Notes: a model not told the origin generated them from the letters alone. Positions 1-9,204 are shown, counted from the first letter of the stretch. The stretch is 64,000 nt of DNA from JANRKF01 sp964518725 (GCA_964518725.1 CAZFKP010000017.1:1-64000), one strand, 5' to 3'. Translations and numbers: made by a program.

Positions 1-849
1 GGTGGTTACCGTATCCGCATCAAGGGTGATTCGCTCGATGCCAGCCATATGCTGGAAAAGAAAGGTGATGGTTTTTCGTTTGAGAAATTCCCGGCGCTGG
101 ACGCAGAGGTTGCGCTTGGTACGCTGATTGGCGCGGAAGGCAAGGAACTCAAGCAACTCAAGGCGATGGCGATTTGCACTGCGCTGCGTTGCCAGGATGT
201 GGCGGTGACGGCGTTGGTGGATGACAAGAAAGTTGACCTCACTATTCGGCGCGAAGGCAAAAACCGTAAACTCACGGCTGCTACCGAGAATGCTGGCGGG
301 GTGCTGAAAGCGCTCGGTATCATCGGCAGTATGGAGGGCGGCAACCTGACGCTCGATGGTCGGTTCCATGACCAGGAGCAAGGAAGCAAGCTGCAGGGAA
401 CGTTGTGGATTCAGGACTATACGCTGGTGAATGCGCCGGTGCTGGCGAAAATGCTGTCGCTTGCCTCACTCACCGGCTTCTTCGATACGCTGTCGGGTAA
501 GGGCATCGGCTTTAAGAAGCTCAAGGCGCCGTATGTGCTTGAGCATGATGTCATTACGCTGAGAGATGCGAAGACCTACGGTTCGGCGATGGGGTTGTCG
601 GCCAGTGGTACGATCACCTTCCCGGCAACCGACCTGGCGCTTGATGGCACCATCGTGCCATCCTACACGCTCAATAATGTGGTTGGAAAGGTGCCGCTGA
701 TTGGCGATATCCTGACCGGCGGCGAGGGGCAGGGGGTGTTCGCGGCGCGCTATACGATGAAGGGTGACAGCGATAATCCGGATGTGTCGGTGAATCCGCT
801 TTCGATCCTGACCCCCGGGTTCCTCAGGAATATGTTCGATGCATTCTAA
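1..849 (+). CDS. AsmA/YhdP-like envelope protein, 3' part
   Basis: The frame is open from the first base of the window, so this is the C-terminal 282 residues of a larger protein whose start lies upstream. The visible part has the look of the AsmA-like C-terminal region found in large alphaproteobacterial DUF3971/YhdP-type proteins: beta-rich, with a GNLTLDGRF strand, then LTGFFDTLSGKGIGF, an ITLRDAKTYGSAMGLSASGTI stretch in pieces, and a VPLIGDILTGG turn near the end. Family members are anchored in the inner membrane, span the periplasm and are linked to phospholipid transport to the outer membrane. The assignment rests on these motifs; the domain is known to vary strongly. The stop codon is directly adjacent to the end of the opposing 49-aa ORF. 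Confidence 0.75.
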   Translation, partial: GGYRIRIKGDSLDASHMLEKKGDGFSFEKFPALDAEVALGTLIGAEGKELKQLKAMAICTALRCQDVAVTALVDDKKVDLTIRREGKNRKLTAATENAGGVLKALGIIGSMEGGNLTLDGRFHDQEQGSKLQGTLWIQDYTLVNAPVLAKMLSLASLTGFFDTLSGKGIGFKKLKAPYVLEHDVITLRDAKTYGSAMGLSASGTITFPATDLALDGTIVPSYTLNNVVGKVPLIGDILTGGEGQGVFAARYTMKGDSDNPDVSVNPLSILTPGFLRNMFDAF

Positions 850-999
850 TCAATTATCAGCGGCTTTTTCTGCGCGGTTACGCTTGTTCTGCTCATGTGC
901 GTAGTCGCGCATGTAGTTCCATGGCTCTTTCTTTTTCCAGTACTCCATCTCTTCGTCACTGAGTTGATGGAATGGAAGTGGTTTAATGCGGTTGGTCAT
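850..999 (-). CDS. 49-aa hypothetical protein coupled to the zeta-like gene
   Basis: A short ORF of 49 residues starts MTNRIKPLPFHQLSDEEMEY and ends with the codons for KAADN. Its ATG overlaps the TGA of the upstream 787-aa gene as ATGA (a 4-nt overlap), a classic sign of translational coupling, and it ends next to the converging AsmA-like gene, filling the gap exactly. It is rich in Lys, Glu, Trp and Tyr (motif YWKKKEPWNYMRDYA), has no membrane segment or signal peptide, and is probably a small helical cytosolic protein. I do not recognise the family. Its place suggests it works with the zeta-like protein, but this is inference. Confidence 0.6.
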   Translation of the reverse strand: MTNRIKPLPFHQLSDEEMEYWKKKEPWNYMRDYAHEQNKRNRAEKAADN

Positions 1000-3359
1000 C
1001 GGGTTGCTCCAGATGTGTGATGAGGTTGAAAGCGGCGAGGTTCGACGGCTTCAAGCTCGCGGTTTAACAAAAGCTGCTTGATGGATCGAGAGGTAGTGAT
1101 AGCTTGATCGCCCCTTTCAACGGTGCGGCTGCCATGTTCGAGTTCGCGCAGGAAAGCTGCATAGCGGCTGAATGTATCCTCAGGGGGAGCAACTCCATCC
1201 GTGTCGTCTTTAGGCGTGCTGTGTTTGTGTTTTTTGTCGGTGCGTGGCTGGTGCTGGAGTTTGTGGTGCACTTCCGGCTCATCAATGGTTAGCAGCGGTG
1301 TTTTGTCGGCGCTGTTGGCATCCGCCGGATGGATTTCCAGGAATTGCGTGTTGCCGCGTCCGGTGACGCGTTCGACCGGCGGCGTGAATACATAGACGTG
1401 ATACCCGTGATTTTTGGCGAGATTCAAAAGCCAGGAGGCCGCGTAGTGGGCGTTCTCAATGTCCTGAATCTCCTGGCTTATTTGCACCGTGGGCGCTTTC
1501 TTCTTTGACGTGCGTGCCAGCTCGCCTAATTCACGGATGGGGAGTGGCCCCAGATGGTGTTCATGCTCCGGTGGGATGGCATAATGGGTATTGTCGATCA
1601 TGTCGATCAGGCGTGGCAGGCGCTGGATCACAATTTCACGGTTTTTAAGGTCGGCATAGCCGAACACGAAGGGTTTATCCTTAAACTTAACCTTGGTGCT
1701 ATAGAGCGGGATCTGGATGTTTTCGCCAGCGCGGGTTTCGATCATCTCCATCAGGCGCCGTGCTGAAGATTCGTGCGAACCGATGTTGTTACGGGCGTTA
1801 ACGAAACGCGGTGCGTAGGTTGCGATGTCAAAACCTTCCGGGACGCCGCCTGGGAGTCCGCGCTCTTCGGCGTCCATAAACTTCATGATATCACCTGCGC
1901 CGCGCATACGGTTGCGTGATAGCGCTTCTTCCACTGGCACGTTGAAATAATGATAGTTGAGCTTGCGACCATTGGTCAGCAGGATATCGGTTTCATGTTC
2001 ATAAGTAGAGCGGCGGTCATGAATCATGATTGGGGTGTGCAACGGTTCTTTGGCGTCGGTTCCCATTGCCACATGCCCGGCCTCGCCACGCAGCAGCCTG
2101 TTCATATAGTGGAACATTTCCTTGCGGATCGCGGCGCGTTCTACGTGGGCGGATTCATCAAAGAACAGCCGGTTGCCGTAATTGAGAAATTCTGGCTCCA
2201 CTAGCAGCGAGCGCATCACTTCCGATTTCATGTGGACGGCGTCGTTCAAATCCAGCCCGTGCTTCCATTGCGTCGGGCTTTGGGCATCAATTCCCTTGAC
2301 AAGTTCGCGTGTGAGCAGCCCCATCGGTAGTGATTTCCCGGTGGCCGAACCGCCAGAGAGGACAAATGTCTCGGCTTCTTTCTCCGGTACGAACGCCTTC
2401 TTCTGGTATGCGTTATCTGCAAATACGAGGTCGCGATACCACCCTTCCATCGTTGCACTAAGGCGCCGGCCAATCCGATCGCGGTAGATTTCACCGGCGA
2501 TCCATGGCTCCGCCAGTTGCCTGCTGGTTGTGGGTGGAAGTTCCGGGTTTCTATCTTCCGTGTGTTTGAATGCCGCGCTGACTTTTTCTTTTTCTTCGTC
2601 GCTTAAATAACTATCCGACGACGAGTCGTTATTCGGGTAGGCTTCAACCACCTTGCCTGCGCGGGTCTTTTCCTCGTTACATATGCGGGTGATTTCGGCG
2701 CGACGTTCCTCGGCGCCTTCCCACGGTGTTTGGTTGGCAAAGGCATGGTCGAGTGTGCGGTCGATGCCAAATAGTTTAAAATAAATTTCATTCACCTGTT
2801 GCACGTAACGATCGTCGCGGGCATCGACCCATGCGCCATAGGTGTTTGAGCGGGCATCGGCACTGGGCATTGGCACGTCGGTTTTTACCAGGAAGGCGGT
2901 GAGGATGGCTGTCCAGTGCAGCGCTAGGCGATCCGGCTTGAACACTACAAGATCGAGCATATGCGGTTCGCCGTTTTTTACGCCGCCGTAATGCCGCAGC
3001 CCTTTGGCAAGAAGCTCCGGTTCGGAAATCTCCACCTTATCGTCCTGGAAGACGGTGAATTGTCGTGGGTCAACTTTGGTAATTTCTTCCCCGGCAACAA
3101 GGCCGGTGAGGTAAGGGTCATCCAGCCCATCTTTGTTGGCGGCACGGGCAACCATTTCGGCGTCGGGGATGAAGGTGTGTTCCGGACTGCTGAATTCGTT
3201 TTCCGGTTCGATCAGGTAAGGAGCGTCTTCGGAATGTTTGTAACCACCGGTTTTTTCTACCAGCCGGGTGAGTAGTTCCTTCATCGCCGCCAGGGTATAG
3301 GCGAGCGATCCATCATCATTGCGCCGTATGCTGGCGTCATGTGCGGGTTCTTTTGGCAA
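996..3359 (-). CDS. Zeta-toxin-like P-loop kinase domain in a large protein
   Basis: A 787-residue soluble protein. A Walker A motif GGSATGKS lies at residues 336-343, preceded by a beta strand (TFVL). After it come features like those of zeta-toxin/kinase folds: a DLNDAVHMKSEVMRSL segment, a FFDESAHVERAAIRKEM helix, a MIHDRRST strand end, and a basic NRMRGA lid-like segment. About 330 residues of unrecognised sequence precede the domain and about 300 follow it, ending in a His- and charge-rich tail. Zeta toxins phosphorylate UDP-N-acetylglucosamine or related substrates, but they are usually about 250-300 aa; this one is much larger, so a regulatory, effector or housekeeping kinase is also possible. 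It forms a two-gene unit with the 49-aa ORF at 850-999. Confidence 0.6.
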   Translation of the reverse strand: MPKEPAHDASIRRNDDGSLAYTLAAMKELLTRLVEKTGGYKHSEDAPYLIEPENEFSSPEHTFIPDAEMVARAANKDGLDDPYLTGLVAGEEITKVDPRQFTVFQDDKVEISEPELLAKGLRHYGGVKNGEPHMLDLVVFKPDRLALHWTAILTAFLVKTDVPMPSADARSNTYGAWVDARDDRYVQQVNEIYFKLFGIDRTLDHAFANQTPWEGAEERRAEITRICNEEKTRAGKVVEAYPNNDSSSDSYLSDEEKEKVSAAFKHTEDRNPELPPTTSRQLAEPWIAGEIYRDRIGRRLSATMEGWYRDLVFADNAYQKKAFVPEKEAETFVLSGGSATGKSLPMGLLTRELVKGIDAQSPTQWKHGLDLNDAVHMKSEVMRSLLVEPEFLNYGNRLFFDESAHVERAAIRKEMFHYMNRLLRGEAGHVAMGTDAKEPLHTPIMIHDRRSTYEHETDILLTNGRKLNYHYFNVPVEEALSRNRMRGAGDIMKFMDAEERGLPGGVPEGFDIATYAPRFVNARNNIGSHESSARRLMEMIETRAGENIQIPLYSTKVKFKDKPFVFGYADLKNREIVIQRLPRLIDMIDNTHYAIPPEHEHHLGPLPIRELGELARTSKKKAPTVQISQEIQDIENAHYAASWLLNLAKNHGYHVYVFTPPVERVTGRGNTQFLEIHPADANSADKTPLLTIDEPEVHHKLQHQPRTDKKHKHSTPKDDTDGVAPPEDTFSRYAAFLRELEHGSRTVERGDQAITTSRSIKQLLLNRELEAVEPRRFQPHHTSGATR

Positions 3360-3496
3360 CCGGACTACCCAATTTCCGCGTTAACACCCGCTCATCCTAG
3401 CATTTTCATGTTAAGGATTTATAACAAATCGATGAATTTTTGGTGATTACGGCAGCTGGTGTTATTGGGTAAGATGTTGACAAATATTATTATTAT

Positions 3497-4900
3497 CTAT
3501 CTTAGCTTGACCAGCACATGCTTTTTCTTGCCGGCGGAGAGTTTGATTTCGCCAGCTTCGCCGAAGCGGTGCTGGGTGATGAGTTCGTTCTCGTCATCGA
3601 CCTTCTTATCGTTGAGGCGGGCACCGCCACCGCGGATCAGGCGGCGCGCTTCGCCACCAGAATCGGCAAGTCCGGCGAGCCGGAATAGCTCATAGGCCGA
3701 CACGCCTTTGCCGAGTTCACTCGCCTTGATGATGTGGACGGGAATATCTTCGCCGACACCGCCCTGCTCGAATGTTTTCTGCGCGGTTTCAGCTGCCTGT
3801 TTCGCGGCGTGCGAGCCGTGGCAGAGTTTGGTGGCCTCGTTTGCGAGGATTTTCTTGGCGTCGTTGATGTCGGCACCTTTCAGTTTTTCGAGCTTGGCGA
3901 TTTCGGCCATCGGCAGGTCGGTGAACAGCTTGAGGAAGCGGACGACATCGGCATCTTCGGTGTTGCGCCAGAACTGCCAATAGTCATAAGGCGACAGCAT
4001 GGTTTTGTTCAGCCACACGGCGCCGCTTGCGGTTTTCCCCATCTTCGCGCCTGCACTGGTGGCAAGCAGCGGGGTGGTGAGGCCGAACAGGCCTTTGTGG
4101 CCATTGGCGCCAATATAGTTCATGAAGGTGCCGGTTTCGTAGTCACGCGGGTCGGTGCGTTTGGATTGGATCATCGGTTGGACTTCCACTACTTTCACGC
4201 CTTTGGTTTTTTCGAGCGGTACCGGTTCGAAGCGCGTTTCCGCATCAAGCCTGCGGGCGAGGTCGATGCCCATGACGATGTTGCCCCACTGGTCGGAGCC
4301 GCCGATTTGCAGGGTGCAGCCATAGCGGTTATGCAACTCGACGAAATCGTAGGCTTGCAGGATCATGTAGTTGAATTCGAGGAAAGAGAGGTTCTGCTCG
4401 CGCTCCAGGCGCATGTTGACGCTGTCCTGCGTCAGCATGCGGTTCACCGAGAAGTGGCGTCCATAGTTCCTCAGGAACTCGATGTAGTTCAGGCCGTCGA
4501 GCCATTCGGCGTTATTGACCAGCACGGCATCCTGCGCGCCGGTGCCGAACTTCAGGAATTGCCCGAAGGTTTCCGCGATCGCGGTGATGTTCTTGGCGAT
4601 GTCGGCATCAGTGAGCAGCTTGCGTGATTCGTCCTTGCCGGAAGGGTCGCCCACTTTGGTTGTGCCGCCGCCCATGAGCACGACGGGTTTGTGCCCGGTT
4701 TTTTGCAGCCAGCGCAGTGCCATGATCTGCATCAGGCTGCCGACATGCAGGCTTTCGGCGGTGGCATCGAACCCGATATAGGCGGTGGTGCGGCCGGAGG
4801 CGAGCTGCTTGTCCAGCCCGGCGGCATCGGTCGCCTGGTGGATAAAACCGCGTTCATTCATGACCTGCATGAAGTCGGAAGCGTATTTCATTTTCGTCAT
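3497..4900 (-). CDS. tyrS: Tyrosine-tRNA ligase
   Basis: Class I aminoacyl-tRNA synthetase that charges tRNA-Tyr in the cytosol. The HIGH-type motif reads HVGSL at residues 52-56, the tyrosine-binding YIGFDATAESLH lies just before it, GGSDQWGNI is present in the middle, and the KMSKS-type loop reads KMGKT. An S4 RNA-binding domain closes the protein (GGARLNDKKVDDENELIT). At 467 aa it is a little longer than the usual 400-430. The start can be M1 or M4 (MKYASDF); M4 matches the usual family start. It is divergent from anmK across about 80 bp that must hold both promoters. Confidence 0.97.
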   Translation of the reverse strand: MTKMKYASDFMQVMNERGFIHQATDAAGLDKQLASGRTTAYIGFDATAESLHVGSLMQIMALRWLQKTGHKPVVLMGGGTTKVGDPSGKDESRKLLTDADIAKNITAIAETFGQFLKFGTGAQDAVLVNNAEWLDGLNYIEFLRNYGRHFSVNRMLTQDSVNMRLEREQNLSFLEFNYMILQAYDFVELHNRYGCTLQIGGSDQWGNIVMGIDLARRLDAETRFEPVPLEKTKGVKVVEVQPMIQSKRTDPRDYETGTFMNYIGANGHKGLFGLTTPLLATSAGAKMGKTASGAVWLNKTMLSPYDYWQFWRNTEDADVVRFLKLFTDLPMAEIAKLEKLKGADINDAKKILANEATKLCHGSHAAKQAAETAQKTFEQGGVGEDIPVHIIKASELGKGVSAYELFRLAGLADSGGEARRLIRGGGARLNDKKVDDENELITQHRFGEAGEIKLSAGKKKHVLVKLR

Positions 4901-4981
4901 GGTGCGATGTCCTGATTAGTTCATGAAATATTAAGTATCACCAATTTATTATCTTCTTGTTAAAAAAGGCAAGGAAACTTC

Positions 4982-6082
4982 ATGCAAAAAGACGATTCAC
5001 GCTGGGCGCTGGGACTCATGAGCGGCACGTCGCTCGATGGCATTGATGCCGCTCTAATCCGCACTGACGGCGAATATGTGCAGGAATTCGGCGCGTGGCT
5101 GACCTTGCCGTACGACGACCAGATGAAGGCGATTTTGCATGCGGCGGTGCGAGGGCGGGGCGATTCACTGCTGGCCGAGCATGTGATGACGCTGAAACAT
5201 GCCGAGGCCGTGCGGGCGTTGCTCGATAAGGCCAACCTCACCTATAAGGATGTACAGGTGATCGGCTTCCACGGCCAGACCGTGGCGCATCGGCCGGATG
5301 AGGATTTGACCTGCCAGATGGGCGATGGGGCGCTGCTTGCTGAAAAAACCCGGATCGACGTGGTGTGTGATTTTCGCCGCCGCGACATTGCAGCGGGCGG
5401 GGAGGGGGCGCCGCTGGTGCCGCTCTACCACGCGGCGCTGGCGCGCCATATGGAGTTGCCGATTGCGGTGTTGAACATTGGCGGCATTGCGAATGTGACG
5501 TGGATCGGCAAATCGGAACGTGCGGGGAGTGAGTTGATGGCGCTGGATATCCTTGCCTTTGACACCGGCCCCGGCAATGTGATGCTGAACGAATGGGCGG
5601 ATGCGAAAACCGGTGTCGATTACGACCTGAATGGCAAGCTGGCGTTTGCCGGCAAAGTGCATGACGAATCGCTGGCGGTACTGCTCAGTAACAGCTATTT
5701 TACCAAGCATCCGCCGAAATCGCTCGACCGCAACCATTTCAGTGCCGACCACATGCAACATCTTTCTGCCGAAGATGGCGCGGCGACGCTTACGGCGTTT
5801 GTGGTTGAAGCGGTCAAGTCCGGCATTCGGTTTTTCCCGGCGGAGCCGAAGCAATGGTTCATCACTGGTGGCGGGCGGCATAACCCGGCGGTGATGCAGG
5901 GGCTGCGCGAGGTGCTCGGCCACGTCTATCCGGTGGAATCGCTCGGCTGGAAAGGTGACGCACTCGAAGCGCAGGCCTTCGCGTTTCTCGCGGTGCGCTC
6001 GCTCAAAAAATTACCGTTGTCGCTGCCAACGACGACGGGCGCGATCCGTGCTGTCACCGGCGGGGCGCTCTACCGGGCATGA
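4982..6082 (+). CDS. anmK: Anhydro-N-acetylmuramic acid kinase
   Basis: Recycles cell-wall anhydro-MurNAc by hydrolysing the 1,6-anhydro ring and phosphorylating the sugar to MurNAc-6-phosphate. The signature GLMSGTSLDGIDAAL sits at residues 11-25, followed by VIGFHGQTVAHRP, VVCDFRRRDIAAGGEGAPLVP and the late FITGGGRHNP motif, all characteristic of the family. At 366 aa it has normal length. A good AAGGAA ribosome site precedes the ATG. Divergent pairing with tyrS is a common alphaproteobacterial arrangement. Confidence 0.96.
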   Translation: MQKDDSRWALGLMSGTSLDGIDAALIRTDGEYVQEFGAWLTLPYDDQMKAILHAAVRGRGDSLLAEHVMTLKHAEAVRALLDKANLTYKDVQVIGFHGQTVAHRPDEDLTCQMGDGALLAEKTRIDVVCDFRRRDIAAGGEGAPLVPLYHAALARHMELPIAVLNIGGIANVTWIGKSERAGSELMALDILAFDTGPGNVMLNEWADAKTGVDYDLNGKLAFAGKVHDESLAVLLSNSYFTKHPPKSLDRNHFSADHMQHLSAEDGAATLTAFVVEAVKSGIRFFPAEPKQWFITGGGRHNPAVMQGLREVLGHVYPVESLGWKGDALEAQAFAFLAVRSLKKLPLSLPTTTGAIRAVTGGALYRA

Positions 6083-6106
6083 CGCCCCCTTCAGGCTCAA
6101 CACCCC

Positions 6107-6631
6107 TCAGGCGATAGTTCGTGGATCGAGCAGACGTTGCGGAATTCCTTGTGGGGTTCGCGGTTTTTCATTTTCTTGTGGGGAAAGGAAAATCTGTTCC
6201 ATGATTTCGTCCCTTGCCTTGTCAAGTTGTTCACGCACGTCTTTTGGCAAGCGTTTGATGGCATTCTGGATAAGGGTATTGTTTCTTTTATCCGATAAGG
6301 TGGATGCGGCTTCGTAGGGGTGAATTTTACCGTCGCCGTCGCGATCTAGCAACTTCTCCCAAGCCTCTTTTGCAGCCTGTTGGGTGTTGGTGCCGCCAGG
6401 ATCGCCGCCAAACGCTTCTGGCGTATTCCGGCGTTTAAATCTACCGGTTCCAAAGCTCTCGGATAGTTCGGATGTGCTGAGCTCTGGCTTCCAGTCACTC
6501 TTCTTGGTTCGTGGGAAACCCCCGCCAAACCCCGCGGCCTCTTGCTTGGAAGCGGTGCTTAAATAGTCTTCCTGTGAACTCCTGCTCATTGCTCGTTCAA
6601 TTAACCGGCTTAGAATATTCTTGTCAGCCAT
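6107..6631 (-). CDS. EF-hand-containing small protein
   Basis: A 174-aa soluble protein with no signal peptide. One EF-hand-like calcium loop is visible, DRDGDGKIHPYEA, at about residues 95-107; the following helix and a C-terminal amphipathic region (RLPKDVREQLDKARDEIMEQI) complete the pattern. The N-terminal half is low-complexity and Gly/Ser/Thr rich. I chose the internal ATG at 6631 (MADKN) because AGGGGA lies about 7 nt upstream; an ATG 42 nt further upstream lacks this. Its start region resembles those of the large EF-hand genes at 28361 and 57976. Function unknown; Ca2+ binding is inferred from the loop only. Confidence 0.6.
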   Translation of the reverse strand: MADKNILSRLIERAMSRSSQEDYLSTASKQEAAGFGGGFPRTKKSDWKPELSTSELSESFGTGRFKRRNTPEAFGGDPGGTNTQQAAKEAWEKLLDRDGDGKIHPYEAASTLSDKRNNTLIQNAIKRLPKDVREQLDKARDEIMEQIFLSPQENEKPRTPQGIPQRLLDPRTIA

Positions 6632-6758
6632 ACCATTTCCCCTATTGCAGGTTTCATTATAACATACGGCCACTTACAAATTATTAACTATTTTTGACAA
6701 TTTAGTAGATTTTTGTCTTGAACGTGCATTTTTTTGCATTTCTCCCCTTCCGTGACGT

Positions 6759-6884
6759 TTGGAGCCTATGGGACAATCTCCCTGAGGGCGGCAGTTAGGT
6801 TGAATGCAACGGCATAATTCCCCGCCTGAAAGAAAGGGAGGATAGTTTATGAAAGAGCCACGAATCACGCAGAAGTAGCTCCGG
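6759..6884. ncRNA. Candidate structured RNA (identity unknown)
   Basis: The roughly 320-bp gap between the EF-hand gene and hemA holds nested inverted repeats. GGAGC at 6761-6765 pairs with GCTCC at 6878-6882; TCTCCCT at 6777-6783 pairs with the strand at 6835-6841, allowing one G-T pair; GGCGG at 6787-6791 pairs with CCGCC at 6822-6826; GTTG at 6799-6802 and CAAC at 6807-6810 close a 4-nt loop. This gives a long interrupted hairpin with an outer closing stem, a layout like 6S-type RNAs. No clear terminator follows on either strand, so the strand is left open. No known riboswitch consensus was recognised. Confidence 0.3.
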
Positions 6885-6955
6885 CTTTGGGACGGAAGCT
6901 CAGCTTCAGGACGGGCACCGGTACGGAAAACCGGGAATGAATCAAACAGCGCATC

Positions 6956-8185
6956 TCACGCGGCTTTCAATGCCGATAATTCAGGTTTGATAGCTAGTCG
7001 TTCAAATGTCCAGACCATGGCGCGGGTGAGTTCAAACATCATCTCATGCGTGTGGCATGGGTTGGGTGTGATCCGCAACCGCTCTGTGCCGCGTGGCACG
7101 GTCGGGAAATTGATCGGCTGCACATAAATGTCAAATTGGGTGAGCAGCATATCGGAGGCCTGCTTACATTTCACCGGGTCGCCCACCAGCACCGGCAGGA
7201 TATGGCTCATGGTTGGCATCACTGGCAATCCTGCTTTGGTCAGCATGTCCTTCAGGGTTTTCACATTATACTGTTGGTGTTCGCGCTCCTCAGCACTTGT
7301 CATCAAATGCCGGATGCTGGCATTGGCACCGGCGGCAAGCGCGGGCGGCAGAGCAGTGGTAAAAATAAAGCCGGGCGCGTAGGAGCGGATCATGTCGACG
7401 AGGGCGCGGCTGGCGGCGATATACCCGCCCATCACGCCATACGCTTTGCCGAGCGTTCCCTGGATGATGGTGATGCGATGCATCAGCCCTTCACGTTCGG
7501 CAACCCCGGCGCCATGCTCGCCATACATGCCAACCGCATGCACTTCATCCAGGTAGGTGATGGCGTTATATTTATCCGCAAGATCGCAGAATTTCTTGAT
7601 AGGCGCGATGTCTCCATCCATCGAGTAGACCGATTCAAACGCGATGATCTTTGGTCGCGCCGGGTCGGTGGCGGCGAGCAGTGTTTCGAGATGTTCAGCA
7701 TCATTGTGGCGGAAGATTTTTTTCTCGCATTTGCTGCCGCGGATGCCGTGGATCATCGACGCGTGGTTGAATTCATCCGAAAAGACAACGGCGTTTGGCA
7801 GCATGGAACACAAAGTTGAAAGCGCCGCTTCGTTAGTGACGTAACCACTGGTCATAACCAGCGCAGCTTCCTTCCGGTGCAGTTCGGCGAGGGTTTCTTC
7901 CAGCGTGACGATGGCGTGGTTGGTGCCGGAAATGTTGCGTGTGCCGCCGGCGCCCGCGCCCATGCGGCCGATGGTCTCCGCCATAGCGGTTGTGACTTTC
8001 GGGTGTTGCCCCATGCCGAGGTAATCATTGCTGCACCACACTGTGACATCACGGCCAGTGGCATGCGAGCGAGCATAAGGAAATGAGCCGGCTTTGCGTT
8101 CGAGGTCGTTGAACACGCGGTAGCGGCCTTCTTCTTTCAGGCGCGTGATGGAATCTTCAAAAAATGCTTCGTAGTTAATCGTCAC
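6956..8185 (-). CDS. hemA: 5-aminolevulinate synthase (C4 heme pathway)
   Basis: PLP enzyme that condenses glycine and succinyl-CoA to 5-aminolevulinate, the first step of heme synthesis in alphaproteobacteria and mitochondria. Diagnostic elements are VWCSNDYLGMG, GAGAGGTRNISGTNH, the DEVHAVGMYG segment and the PLP-binding lysine at residue 247 in GTLGKAYG. Its 409-aa length is normal. The ATG lies inside the end of ctaA (an 11-nt overlap), so the two are translated from one message, linking heme precursor supply to heme A formation. No sign of damage. Confidence 0.97.
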   Translation of the reverse strand: MTINYEAFFEDSITRLKEEGRYRVFNDLERKAGSFPYARSHATGRDVTVWCSNDYLGMGQHPKVTTAMAETIGRMGAGAGGTRNISGTNHAIVTLEETLAELHRKEAALVMTSGYVTNEAALSTLCSMLPNAVVFSDEFNHASMIHGIRGSKCEKKIFRHNDAEHLETLLAATDPARPKIIAFESVYSMDGDIAPIKKFCDLADKYNAITYLDEVHAVGMYGEHGAGVAEREGLMHRITIIQGTLGKAYGVMGGYIAASRALVDMIRSYAPGFIFTTALPPALAAGANASIRHLMTSAEEREHQQYNVKTLKDMLTKAGLPVMPTMSHILPVLVGDPVKCKQASDMLLTQFDIYVQPINFPTVPRGTERLRITPNPCHTHEMMFELTRAMVWTFERLAIKPELSALKAA

Positions 8186-9188
8186 ATTGTCCCAATCTGT
8201 AGTACATCACCACGGCGAGGCCGAACAAAACAACCGCAGTCATCTGGTGCATTATGCCCAACCCCAGCGGTACGGCATTGACCAGAGTCAATACGCCAAG
8301 AACAAACTGTGTGGCAACGATAAACGCCATCGCTACCGCCAGTTTTCCAGCCCCGCGCAATTTAACATATTTATACGCGAATAACCACCACAAAATAAAA
8401 CCGGAGGTTACAATAATTGCGAGCATGCGGTGAATGAATTGTACGGTGGTATGATTCTCGAACAAGTTGATCCACCAGGGACTCAGTGTCCGTAAACCCT
8501 CAGGAACCCATGCGCCGTTCATGGTAGGGTAGGTGTTGTACAGCAGCCCGGCATGCAACCCCGCCATGAAGGCGCCGTAGAGGATTTGCAGGCAGAGGAG
8601 GGCGAACCATACACGGTAAGAAGCCGGTGCGCGGTGGTTGCGTACGTGGAGTATATTCTGGATCGCCCATATCAGCAGACCAAGTAGTAATAGTGCCAAC
8701 GCGAGGTGGGCGGCGAGGCGGAGGTGGTTCACGTAGACATTGTCGACCAGCCCGCTTGACACCATGTACCAGCCCATGAATCCTTGTGCGCCGCCAAGCG
8801 CGAAAATGCCGAGCAGCCGGAAACCAAAACGGTGGGTGATCGCTCCACTCTTCCAGAAAAAAATCAACGGCAGGATGAACGTGATGCCGATGATCCGTCC
8901 CAGCAGGCGGTGGAGAAATTCCGGCCAGAAAATGGTTTTGAATTCTGCGAGCGTCATGCCGGCGTTAATTTCAGCGTATTGCGGGATTTTCTGGTATTTG
9001 GCGAATTCTTCTTCCCACTCGGATTCGTTCAGCGGCGGGACGGTGCCGTGGATGGGTTTCCATTCGGTGATGGAAAGCCCAGAGCCGGAAAGGCGGGTGT
9101 AGCCGCCGACGGCGACCATGGCCACGACAAGTGCGGCGCACAGCGAAAGCCAAAGAGTAATCAGTCGAGGATGTCTTTTGACAAGCAT
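8175..9188 (-). CDS. ctaA: Heme A synthase (COX15/CtaA type 2)
   Basis: Integral membrane enzyme oxidising heme O to heme A for aa3-type cytochrome oxidases. The 337-aa form starting MLVKRHPRL has about eight hydrophobic segments, the family motif GGYTRLSGSGLSITEWKPI, and histidines in FLHRLLGR and HRMLAI that match heme-binding positions. The frame stays open far upstream, but that extension runs through a dispersed repeat and into the opposing gene, so it is not coding. An alternative start lies at 9209 (MTDTIYP), whose ATG is the tip of the repeat; neither start has a clear ribosome site. Cotranscribed with hemA. Confidence 0.93.
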   Translation of the reverse strand: MLVKRHPRLITLWLSLCAALVVAMVAVGGYTRLSGSGLSITEWKPIHGTVPPLNESEWEEEFAKYQKIPQYAEINAGMTLAEFKTIFWPEFLHRLLGRIIGITFILPLIFFWKSGAITHRFGFRLLGIFALGGAQGFMGWYMVSSGLVDNVYVNHLRLAAHLALALLLLGLLIWAIQNILHVRNHRAPASYRVWFALLCLQILYGAFMAGLHAGLLYNTYPTMNGAWVPEGLRTLSPWWINLFENHTTVQFIHRMLAIIVTSGFILWWLFAYKYVKLRGAGKLAVAMAFIVATQFVLGVLTLVNAVPLGLGIMHQMTAVVLFGLAVVMYYRLGQCDD

Positions 9189-9204
9189 AGGGTATATGGT
9201 ATCC

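Noticed and set aside
3734..4627. 297-aa ORF antisense to tyrS
   Set aside because: Complete overlap with a clear tyrS; long antisense frames are common in GC-rich DNA.
6674..6868. 64-aa ORF in the hemA spacer, minus strand
   Set aside because: Overlaps the structured-RNA candidate, no ribosome site at its start, composition unlike neighbouring proteins.
6759..6884. Firm assignment as 6S RNA, tmRNA, SRP RNA or RNase P RNA
   Set aside because: None of the conserved sequence blocks of these RNAs was found; only the general hairpin layout fits 6S.
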